40,733 nucleotides of DNA from an uncultured Lachnospiraceae bacterium (GTDB taxonomy: Bacteria > Bacillota > Clostridia > Lachnospirales > Lachnospiraceae): NCBI GenBank assembly GCA_947589125.1, contig CANPZZ010000007.1, positions 1 through 40,733 of the forward strand. Reading direction: 5' to 3'. The notes beneath the pieces were generated by a model, which searched no databases, was not told the DNA's origin, and saw nothing but the letters and a program-made list of their open reading frames with translations. This document shows positions 16,267 to 23,052 of this stretch, piece by piece. The position numbers and the translations under genes are program-made. Numbering within the stretch: position 1 is the first letter of the stretch; each line of letters starts with the position of its first letter.

Positions 16267-16470
16267 TCATTCAATATCCAGCTCAGGCGGCTCATCCAGA
16301 TGCTCGGATACGTATTTCCCATTCTTCTTCCGCTGCCGCACGCATTCGGTCAGCAAATATTCGATCTGGCCGTTGACCGACCGGAAATCGTCCTCCGCCC
16401 AGGCGGCAATGGCGTCATAGAGTTTGGCCGACAGTCGCAGCGGGATCTGTTTCTTCTGGTTATCCGCCAT
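16267..16470 (-). CDS. Arc-like ribbon-helix-helix DNA-binding protein
   Basis: A 67-residue protein with the ribbon-helix-helix layout: strand KQIPLRLS, helix [14 protein letters not shown], turn, helix [16 protein letters not shown], then an acidic tail. Such proteins bind DNA as dimers through the N-terminal strand. The ATG follows the SPFH stop by one base, without a strong ribosome site, so expression is probably coupled to the SPFH gene. This SPFH/Arc pairing recurs in Firmicutes to my knowledge. The operon promoter carries palindromic TGATAT/ATATCA repeats that would suit autorepression by this protein; that link is inference. Confidence 0.85.
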   Translation of the reverse strand: MADNQKKQIPLRLSAKLYDAIAAWAEDDFRSVNGQIEYLLTECVRQRKKNGKYVSEHLDEPPELDIE

Positions 16471-16471
16471 A

Positions 16472-17509
16472 TCAGTAGAGACTGCCCGAATTCACGATGG
16501 GCTGGGCGTCCCGGTTGCCGCAGAGGACTACCAGCAGATTGGAGACCATAGCCGCCTTGCGCTCCTCATCCAGCTCCACCACCTGCTTCTTGCTTAACTG
16601 CTCCAGAGCCATCTCCACCATGCCCACGGCGCCGTCCACGATCATCTTCCGGGCGTCGATGATGGCCGAAGCCTGCTGCCGCTGCAGCATGACCGCCGCG
16701 ATCTCCGGCGCGTAAGCCAGATAGGTGATCCGGGCCTCGATGATCTCGATGCCGGCCTCTTTCACCTTCTCCTGAATCTCGTCCCGGATGCGGGCTGCCA
16801 CGATCTCACTGGAACCGCGCAGGCTCCCCTCGTCGGCCACGCCGTCCCCGGTGGTATCCACGCCGGGCGCCACGTCGTAGGGATAGATGCGGACGATATT
16901 GCGCAGGGCGCTGTCGCACTGCAGGGACAGATATTCTTTGTAGTTATCCACCACGAACACGGCCTTCGCCGTATCCACCACCCGCCACATGACCGCGATG
17001 CCAATCTCGATCGGATTGCCCAGGCAGTCGTTGATCTTCTGACGGTTGTTGTTCAGCGTCATGATCTTAAGGGAAATCTTCTTGCTCGGCGACTCGGATA
17101 AGCCTGTGCCGGACGAATTCCCCGCCACGATCAGGGACATGGATTTCCCTCCGTCGCCTTCCACATCACCGCTCTGCCGAAGCCTTGTCTTCGCCGCAGG
17201 ATTCACCGCGGAGCAGAAGGGATTGACAAAATAGAATCCCGGCTCCTTAAGCGTCCCCACATAGTTGCCGAACAGCGTCAGCACCACCGCCTCCTGCGGC
17301 TTAATGACCGTCAGGCCGCAGAAGGGGATCCACCCCACTGCCGCCCAGAAGATGCCTACGCCAAGCAGGACCGCTCCCAGCGTCTTCGAGCCGTGATCCA
17401 GCTGCATTCCGCCAATCACGATCGTCACGACCGCCGCGATGTAAAGCAGGCCGAAAAGCAAAAGCATCTGCATGCCGTTCCGGTTGCCGTTTAATACTTT
17501 CTCCTTCAT
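16472..17509 (-). CDS. SPFH/band-7 domain membrane protein
   Basis: A 345-residue stomatin/prohibitin-like protein. Two N-terminal hydrophobic segments (about 13-33 and 42-64) lead into the SPFH domain ([33 protein letters not shown]), the helical coiled region ([54 protein letters not shown]) and an Arg/Glu-rich tail. SPFH proteins form large membrane-associated rings that organise membrane or protease complexes; no specific partner is evident here beyond the Arc-like protein. The start at 17509 has GGAGGTAA five bases upstream. The transcript has a leader of about 150 bases. Confidence 0.93.
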   Translation of the reverse strand: MKEKVLNGNRNGMQMLLLFGLLYIAAVVTIVIGGMQLDHGSKTLGAVLLGVGIFWAAVGWIPFCGLTVIKPQEAVVLTLFGNYVGTLKEPGFYFVNPFCSAVNPAAKTRLRQSGDVEGDGGKSMSLIVAGNSSGTGLSESPSKKISLKIMTLNNNRQKINDCLGNPIEIGIAVMWRVVDTAKAVFVVDNYKEYLSLQCDSALRNIVRIYPYDVAPGVDTTGDGVADEGSLRGSSEIVAARIRDEIQEKVKEAGIEIIEARITYLAYAPEIAAVMLQRQQASAIIDARKMIVDGAVGMVEMALEQLSKKQVVELDEERKAAMVSNLLVVLCGNRDAQPIVNSGSLY

Positions 17510-17660
17510 GATCTTTACCTCCATTCTGTGTACCGTAGTGTTTCCGCACGGTGCTTCTCCGCACTGTTTGTGTTCTGTACTGTGGTGTAGTGTTTTCTGT
17601 GTTTCCGTGCGGCCCCGCGAATATGATATGTTGACAGCCGCACTTAGCACTTTCCTGTAT

Positions 17661-17704
17661 TGATATTTATATGATATCATTTTAATATCACATTGTCAAT
17701 ATCA
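17661..17704. promoter_or_regulatory. Promoter of the SPFH/Arc operon embedded in palindromic operator repeats
   Basis: Minus strand TTGACA (17699-17694), a 17-base spacer and TATCAT (17676-17671). The same stretch holds TGATAT at 17661, the perfect palindrome ATGATATCAT at 17671-17680 covering the -10, AATATCA at 17684 and ATATCA at 17699 touching the -35. Five half-sites over both promoter boxes fit a multi-dimer ribbon-helix-helix operator. The rest of the 427-base gap (17510-17936) holds the SPFH leader and, on the other side, the terminator of the RNA methyltransferase gene. Confidence 0.75.
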
Positions 17705-17817
17705 AAATGTAAATATTATTTCATTTGGCATAATTTCCTAAGAGATACAAAAAAGAGTCTGAACAGAAATACACCAATGGAATAGCCTTACCCACGATAA
17801 GTACCAAACACCAATTT

Positions 17818-17861
17818 GAAAAAGCATGAAACACAGCAAATAGCCTCTGTGCTTCATGCTT
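17818..17861 (-). terminator. Rho-independent terminator after the RNA methyltransferase gene
   Basis: Minus strand AAGCATGAA pairs with TTCATGCTT, with an inner CACAG/CTGTG stem, followed by TTTC. It lies 76 bases past the methyltransferase stop. Confidence 0.85.
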
Positions 17862-17936
17862 CTTTTACAGCTTGGCTAAACACTGTTTCGCCAATCCGAT
17901 CTTCAGACCTTTACTCTCATATTCAATACCAAAAGC

Positions 17937-19082
17937 TTAGAAATCCCGCCGCCCCAACTGCCAGAACGCCACCGCGCCGGCCGCGGCTACATTCAGGGAG
18001 TCGACGCCGTGGGCCATCGGAATCCGGATCGTATGATCGCAGGCGCGGATCGTGCTGTCCCTGAGACCGCTCCCCTCATTGCCTAGTATGACCGCTATCT
18101 TCTCCTCCGCCAGAAGGCGCGGGTCATCGATCCGCACGGAATCCTCCCGCAAGGCCATGGCGGCCGCGGCGAAGCCCATATTCTGCAGGCGAGTTACGTA
18201 ATCTGACTGCCAAGGTATTCCGGTATTTATCCGATCTGGCACATTGGAGAATTTCCGCTTCGTGTCCAGTTCCTGATTTCTGCTCTGCAACGCTTCCATA
18301 TCGTTTTCGCAGTCCGCACATTCTCCGGGCTCTCCATCATCTATATACGTCCACGGAATCTGGAACACCGTTCCCATGCTCACACGGATCGACCTCCGGT
18401 ACAGCGGATCACAGCAGTCTCCTGTCAACAGCACCGCGTCGAATCCCAGTGCCGCCGCACTGCGGAACACCGCGCCGATATTCGTCTGGTTCGTCACGTC
18501 CTCAAGCACGGCGATACGCCTGGCCCCGGCGCAGACTTCCTCCATTGACGGCAGTTCTTGCCGCCGCATGGCGCAGAGCACGCCCTGGGTCAGCTTAAAA
18601 CCGGTAATCTGCGTCAGCATATCCAGCCCCGCGGTATAGACCGGCACGTCCCCGCAGCGGCGCAGAATTTCGTGCAGCAAAGCCGCCTGATCCTCATTAT
18701 CAGAAGAAACTATCCTTTCCGATTCATCCTCTCCGGCAACCGATGCAGCCACAAGGGAATTTTCCATTCTCTGCTGTTGATCTTCCTCCAAAACAGCAGG
18801 CTCTGCCATCCGGGAATTTTTCACCCTCAGCGGTTCATTTTCTGCAGAAGTTTCCGACTCCGCCGCCAGGAACTCTTCCGCTTTCCCAAGCAGCTTCCGC
18901 TCCGCCAGAAGCGATGCCGGTTCATATCCCGCGTCAAGCGCCCTTATGATCACCTTCGGACTTTCCGCGATGAAGATTCCCGGCTGCGGCTCATAATACC
19001 GCAGAAGCTGCACCTCCGAGCGGCAGTTGTACACCGACAGTTCCGGCGCGGAAAGATCCCGAATTTCAATCGCATCCGCCAC
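17937..19082 (-). CDS. SpoU/TrmH-family RNA 2'-O-methyltransferase with two low-complexity inserts
   Basis: A 381-residue SPOUT methyltransferase. The three SpoU motifs are clear: motif 1 EDVTNQTNIGAVFRSA (194-209), motif 2 AVILGNEGSGL (330-340) and motif 3 IRIPMAHGVDSLNVAAAGAV (352-371). An N-terminal RNA-binding region precedes them. Relatives are usually near 265 residues; the surplus is two hydrophilic inserts at about 74-132 (Glu/Ser/Gln-rich) and 248-292. The gene starts with GTG at 19082 behind GGAGGGG. It follows the ABC exporter genes by 150 bases without a terminator that I can see, and ends at a strong one. The target nucleotide (rRNA or tRNA) is not evident. Confidence 0.9.
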   Translation of the reverse strand: MADAIEIRDLSAPELSVYNCRSEVQLLRYYEPQPGIFIAESPKVIIRALDAGYEPASLLAERKLLGKAEEFLAAESETSAENEPLRVKNSRMAEPAVLEEDQQQRMENSLVAASVAGEDESERIVSSDNEDQAALLHEILRRCGDVPVYTAGLDMLTQITGFKLTQGVLCAMRRQELPSMEEVCAGARRIAVLEDVTNQTNIGAVFRSAAALGFDAVLLTGDCCDPLYRRSIRVSMGTVFQIPWTYIDDGEPGECADCENDMEALQSRNQELDTKRKFSNVPDRINTGIPWQSDYVTRLQNMGFAAAAMALREDSVRIDDPRLLAEEKIAVILGNEGSGLRDSTIRACDHTIRIPMAHGVDSLNVAAAGAVAFWQLGRRDF

Positions 19083-19129
19083 AGCCTTCCCCTCCGTTCC
19101 CTGCTCTTCTGCTCATCCGGACAGCCCGG

Positions 19130-19261
19130 ACTTCCGCCTGTCAGTTTCCGCCTCGCAAACCAGTTTCCGCCCCGCAGATATTCTGCTCAAACCGCGAAGC
19201 CATACAACTTATGCTGCCTCTTCGCAGACACCCTACTCAAACTGCGACGCATACAGCTTAT
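19130..19261. repeat. Short direct repeats, including a copy of the ABC gene 3' end
   Basis: The last codons of the ABC gene (19236-19261) recur imperfectly at 19186-19212, 50 bases downstream, with 23 matching bases and one gap. Next to this, CAGTTTCCGCC occurs at 19142 and 19161 (period 19). These look like local slippage duplications in the spacer before the methyltransferase gene. Confidence 0.65.
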
Positions 19262-21011
19262 AATAGAACACCTTCCGCACCATCAGCTCCTCATGGGTTC
19301 CCTGCTCCACCACGTCGCCGTGATCCACCACCAGGATCCGGTCCGCGTTCTGGATCGTGGACAGACGGTGGGCGATGACGAAGCAGGTCTTGCCCGCCAT
19401 CAGCCGCCGCATGGCCTGCTGCACCTGCCGCTCCGTGGACGTATCCACGTTGCTGGTGGCCTCGTCCAGGATCAGCATGTGGGTATTGTAGAGCATCGCC
19501 CGGGCGATGGTCAGAAGCTGCTTCTGGCCTTTGCTGATATTGCCGCCGTCCTCGCTGATCACAGTCTGATAGCCGTCGGGCAGACGCATCACGTAGCTGT
19601 GGATGCGGGCCGCCTTGGCCGCGGCGATCACTTCCTCCATCGAGGCGCCTTCCTTGCCGTAGGCGATATTGTCGTAAATGGTTCCGCGGAACACCCAGGT
19701 GTCCTGCAGCACCATCGCGTAGGTTCTCCGGAGGCTGTCGCGGGTCACGGTGCGGATCTCATTTCCGTCCACATAGATCGCGCCTTCATCCACGTCGTAG
19801 AAACGCATCAGCAGATTGATGATCGTCGTCTTGCCGGCGCCGGTGGGACCGACGATGGCAATGGTCTGGCCCGGATTGGCCTTCAGGTTCAGGTCGTGAA
19901 GGATCGTCCTGCCCGGCACATAACCGAAGGACACATGCTGCGCCTCCACGTCGCCTTCCACCTCCGAAAGCACCTTGGCGTTATAGATATCCTGGATCTC
20001 CTCCGGCTCGTCCAGCAGGCGGAACACCCGCTCCGCCGCGGCCAGGGCCGAGTAGATCTCATTGATGATGTTGGCGATCTCGTTGATCGGGCCGGAGAAT
20101 TTCCTCGAATACAGCACGAAGGAAGAAATCTGCCCCAGATCCACGATTCCCCACAGATAGAACAGCGCGCCCACCAGGCCGATCAGCGATAGTCCCAGGT
20201 TATTGATAAATCCGACGGTCGGGCCCATGGTCATGCCCAATGTATCCGCGTCCCGGTAAGCGTTGGCCGCCGCATGGTTGATCCCGCTGAAATCCTCGCA
20301 GACGCCGTCCTCGTAGGCGTAAGCCAGGATCGTCTTCTGGCCAGTGAACATTTCCTCCACGAAACCGTTCATGCGGCCGTAAGCGGCGCTGCGCTTCGAA
20401 TAGAGGGGCCTGGTCCTTCTTCCCATGTATCTGGTATAAAAGATGGCCATGGGGATCGTCACCAGCATACACACCACCAGCGGCAGGGAGATCGCGCACA
20501 TCATAAGAAATGACCCTACGACCGTGACGACGCTGGTAATGATCTGCACTACGTCTGTCGCCAGACTGGTACCCACCACGTCGATGTCGTAGCTGACGCG
20601 GCTGATAATGTCGCCCGCCTGGTTCCGGTCGAAGAACCCGACCGGCAGGGTCATCAGCTTGTCGAATACGTCCTTGCGCATTTTGCGGACCACATTGCGG
20701 CTGACCCGCATCATTCCGATATTGATGATAAATGTGAGAAGGCCGCTGGCCAGATAGGCAGCCAGCATACATTTCCCATAGAAAAATACCACATCGAAAT
20801 CCACTTTTCCCGCGCCCGCGCCGGCCGCGTGGATGGCTTTCCCGGCGAAATTCGGCCCAAGAAGGTTGCCGAAATTACTGATGAAAGCGCAGAGAGTCAG
20901 CACGATCACCGGCCAGCGGTAGTCATTCAGGTAGGAAAGAATACGGCGAAGCGATTTCTTCGCGTCTCTGGGCTTCTCCTTTTTGCCGCCCCGATCTCCT
21001 CTTCCAGGCAT
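19233..21011 (-). CDS. ABC exporter half-transporter (permease-ATPase fusion), subunit with canonical Walker B
   Basis: A 592-residue type IV ABC exporter subunit: a basic N-terminus, six membrane helices (about 30-310) and a nucleotide-binding domain. Walker A is GPTGAGKTT, Walker B is LILDEATSNVD with the catalytic Glu, and the switch histidine is in IAHRLSTI. Its signature is ISKGQKQL instead of LSGGQ. This matches the partner that supplies the altered signature to the degenerate site in heterodimeric exporters of the TM287/288 or BmrCD kind. The start at 21011 has AAAGGAGG eight bases upstream. It is transcribed after the 585-residue partner. The substrate is unknown; multidrug or lipid-like substrates are usual. 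Confidence 0.94.
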   Translation of the reverse strand: MPGRGDRGGKKEKPRDAKKSLRRILSYLNDYRWPVIVLTLCAFISNFGNLLGPNFAGKAIHAAGAGAGKVDFDVVFFYGKCMLAAYLASGLLTFIINIGMMRVSRNVVRKMRKDVFDKLMTLPVGFFDRNQAGDIISRVSYDIDVVGTSLATDVVQIITSVVTVVGSFLMMCAISLPLVVCMLVTIPMAIFYTRYMGRRTRPLYSKRSAAYGRMNGFVEEMFTGQKTILAYAYEDGVCEDFSGINHAAANAYRDADTLGMTMGPTVGFINNLGLSLIGLVGALFYLWGIVDLGQISSFVLYSRKFSGPINEIANIINEIYSALAAAERVFRLLDEPEEIQDIYNAKVLSEVEGDVEAQHVSFGYVPGRTILHDLNLKANPGQTIAIVGPTGAGKTTIINLLMRFYDVDEGAIYVDGNEIRTVTRDSLRRTYAMVLQDTWVFRGTIYDNIAYGKEGASMEEVIAAAKAARIHSYVMRLPDGYQTVISEDGGNISKGQKQLLTIARAMLYNTHMLILDEATSNVDTSTERQVQQAMRRLMAGKTCFVIAHRLSTIQNADRILVVDHGDVVEQGTHEELMVRKVFYYKLYASQFE

Positions 21012-21013
21012 TC

Positions 21014-21181
21014 TCACCGCCTCCTTTCCGGGTACAGTCCGGCGCTTTTCAGAACCGCTCCAACGCTCTGCCAACACAGTCCGGCGCTTTCCCGCAGGCC
21101 TGTCCGCTCATGCACGCGGCAGGTCACCGCCGCAGACAATTCGCTCCGGATCTTGACGTAATTAAGAAAACTATTATTCAT
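21014..21181 (-). CDS. Possible small ORF (55 residues) between the two ABC subunits
   Basis: An ATG at 21181 with AAGGAGG seven bases upstream opens a 55-codon frame ending two bases before the next ABC start, so its end carries that gene's ribosome site. The product (MNNSFLNYVKIRSEL..., Arg-rich C-terminus) has no recognisable domain or membrane helix. Its second half contains an in-frame direct repeat: ACAGTCCGGCGCTTT on the plus strand at 21034 and 21076, period 42 bases. Either a small coupled protein or just the spacer between two genes; I cannot separate these from one sequence. The ribosome site is the main support. Confidence 0.35.
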   Translation of the reverse strand: MNNSFLNYVKIRSELSAAVTCRVHERTGLRESAGLCWQSVGAVLKSAGLYPERRR

Positions 21182-21194
21182 CCCGCCTTCCTCC

Positions 21195-22952
21195 TTACGC
21201 CAAAGCGCCCATCTGCGTGTTGAAGATATCACGGTACTCCGGGCATGTCTCCAGCAGATGTTCGTGGTTTCCGTAACCGATGCAGCGCCCGTTGTCCATG
21301 ACCAGGATGTTGGTCATGTTCATGACAGAGCTGACGCGCTGCGCGATCAGGATCGTCGTCGTGCCGCCGTAATTTTCAAAGACCGCCTTCCTGAGGGAAG
21401 CGTCCGTCTTGTAGTCAAGCGCAGAGGAAGAATCGTCCAGGATCAGTATCTCCGGCTTCGCCGCCAGAGCACGGGCGATCAAAAGCCGCTGCTTCTGTCC
21501 TCCGGACAGATTGGCTCCCTTGATATCCGCCATGTAGTCGAGGCCGCCGTCCAAGCCCGCTATGTACTCCGCCGCCATGGCGTCCTTTGTCGCCTGGGTA
21601 AGCCTGTCCTCCGGGATTTCCCGCCCGAAGGAAATGTTCTGGCGCAGGGTGTCGTTGAACACCATGTCGTTCTGGAAGACCACGCCAAACTTCCGATGAA
21701 GGTCGTCCTTCTCATAGCTGCGCACGTCCTTCCCGTCCACAAAGACGCCGCCGTCCTCCACGTCGTAGAAACGCATCAGCAGATTGATGATCGTCGTCTT
21801 GCCGCAGCCGGTGGGTCCGATGATCCCCAGACTCTCGCCTCTCTTAATGGAGAAATCGATATCATAGAGGCACTGCTCCCGGCTGCTGCCGCCGAAGGCC
21901 TCGGCCTGAGCCGTACCCGCCTCGCCGTAGCTGAAATTCACATGCTCGAACCGGATGAACTCATCGCCGGACGGCTTCTTCGCCTCCTCCGCCGTCAGGA
22001 TGCGCTGATCCTGCGGCGCCGCCATAATGAGAGCAATACGGTTCGCGGACGCGGACGCCTTGCTGATCATCATGAAAATGCGGTTGATCGCCATGACGCC
22101 CTGCAGCACCATGTTGAAATACGTCAGAAACGCCAGGATCACGCCAGGATTCATCTGTCCATTATTGACGCGGATCGCGCCGATGAAGACCACCAGCGTC
22201 AGGCCGGTGTTCAGGCAAAGCTGCATGATCGGTCCCGGCAGGGCCATGATCGTACTGGCCTTGACGTCGTTGCGGGTCATGGCGTCGTTGCTGGCCGCGA
22301 AGCGCCGTTTCTCATAGTCCGTCTTGGAAAGGGCCTTTACCACGCGGATGCCGGTGATATTTTCACGCATGACCCGGACCACGTCGTCCAGGCTCTCCTG
22401 CACCTTATTGTAAAGCGGGATCCCGTACCGGGATACGCTTAAGATAACGACCAGCATGATCGGCAGCATCACGCAGAGCACCGCCGACAGCACCCAATCC
22501 ATGGTCATCGTGATCAGGATGCCGCCCACCAGCATGATCGGCGCGCGGACGCACAGGGTCTGCAGAGACTGGGCGCAGGACTGGACGTTATAGCTGTCGC
22601 TGGTCATACGGCTGATCAGGCTCGGAAGGCCGAAGGCGTCGAACTGGCTGCCCGACAGATTGGCCGTCTTGATAAACAGATCCTGACGGATGTTGTAGGA
22701 AACATTGTGGGCGTTCTCCACCGCGCCCCGGTTGGCCGTCACGTTCAGCTGCCGGGTGGCGACGGCGGTCAGGATCATCAGAAGTCCCCACAGGAATATC
22801 TGCGTAAGGTTGCCGGTCGGTACGGTGACGTCGATGATATGCTCCAGAATATACGGAAGTAAGAGTTCAACCATAGTTGCCGCAAGCTTCAGTCCCATGA
22901 CGGCGGCGATCGCCTTCGCGTATGGCTTCATATAACGGAAGATCAGTTTCAC
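21195..22952 (-). CDS. ABC exporter half-transporter (permease-ATPase fusion), subunit with degenerate ATP site
   Basis: A 585-residue partner of the exporter, with six membrane helices (first about 11-33) and a C-terminal nucleotide-binding domain. Walker A (GPTGCGKTT) and the signature LSGGQKQR are canonical. Walker B reads LILDDSSSALD, with Asp replacing the catalytic Glu, and the switch residue is Gln (LIAQRVSSV) in place of His. These changes are the hallmark of the non-hydrolysing site in heterodimeric ABC exporters and complement the altered signature of the other subunit. It is the first gene of the operon, behind a promoter with an inverted repeat in its spacer. The substrate cannot be predicted. 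Confidence 0.94.
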   Translation of the reverse strand: MKLIFRYMKPYAKAIAAVMGLKLAATMVELLLPYILEHIIDVTVPTGNLTQIFLWGLLMILTAVATRQLNVTANRGAVENAHNVSYNIRQDLFIKTANLSGSQFDAFGLPSLISRMTSDSYNVQSCAQSLQTLCVRAPIMLVGGILITMTMDWVLSAVLCVMLPIMLVVILSVSRYGIPLYNKVQESLDDVVRVMRENITGIRVVKALSKTDYEKRRFAASNDAMTRNDVKASTIMALPGPIMQLCLNTGLTLVVFIGAIRVNNGQMNPGVILAFLTYFNMVLQGVMAINRIFMMISKASASANRIALIMAAPQDQRILTAEEAKKPSGDEFIRFEHVNFSYGEAGTAQAEAFGGSSREQCLYDIDFSIKRGESLGIIGPTGCGKTTIINLLMRFYDVEDGGVFVDGKDVRSYEKDDLHRKFGVVFQNDMVFNDTLRQNISFGREIPEDRLTQATKDAMAAEYIAGLDGGLDYMADIKGANLSGGQKQRLLIARALAAKPEILILDDSSSALDYKTDASLRKAVFENYGGTTTILIAQRVSSVMNMTNILVMDNGRCIGYGNHEHLLETCPEYRDIFNTQMGALA

Positions 22953-23009
22953 AACACATAACCCCTTTAGTAAAGCTTATTTTATCGACCTGTAATCAAA
23001 ATCTTTTTT

Positions 23010-23038
23010 ATTATATAGCATGCAAACTATTTTTGCAA
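23010..23038 (-). promoter_or_regulatory. Promoter of the ABC exporter operon with an inverted repeat in the spacer
   Basis: Minus strand TTGCAA (23038-23033), a 17-base spacer and TATAAT (23015-23010), about 60 bases upstream of the ATG. The inverted repeat TGCAAA-N5-TTTGCA (23021-23037) fills the spacer and overlaps the -35. A MarR- or TetR-like repressor site is plausible, but no such regulator gene lies next to it. Confidence 0.65.
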
Positions 23039-23052
23039 TACATCTTTTCCCT

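Noticed and set aside
16201-16275. Degenerate CAATCGC-type repeats after the Arc-like gene
   Set aside because: Three loosely similar units at unequal spacing (23 and 25 bases); too weak to call a defined element.
15118-16551. Plus-strand open frame of 477 codons
   Set aside because: It crosses the MmcQ-EVE gene, a terminator and the Arc-like gene, all supported on the minus strand.
18558-20192. Plus-strand open frame of 544 codons across the RNA methyltransferase and ABC genes
   Set aside because: It spans two well-supported minus-strand genes and their spacer. It is an antisense shadow.
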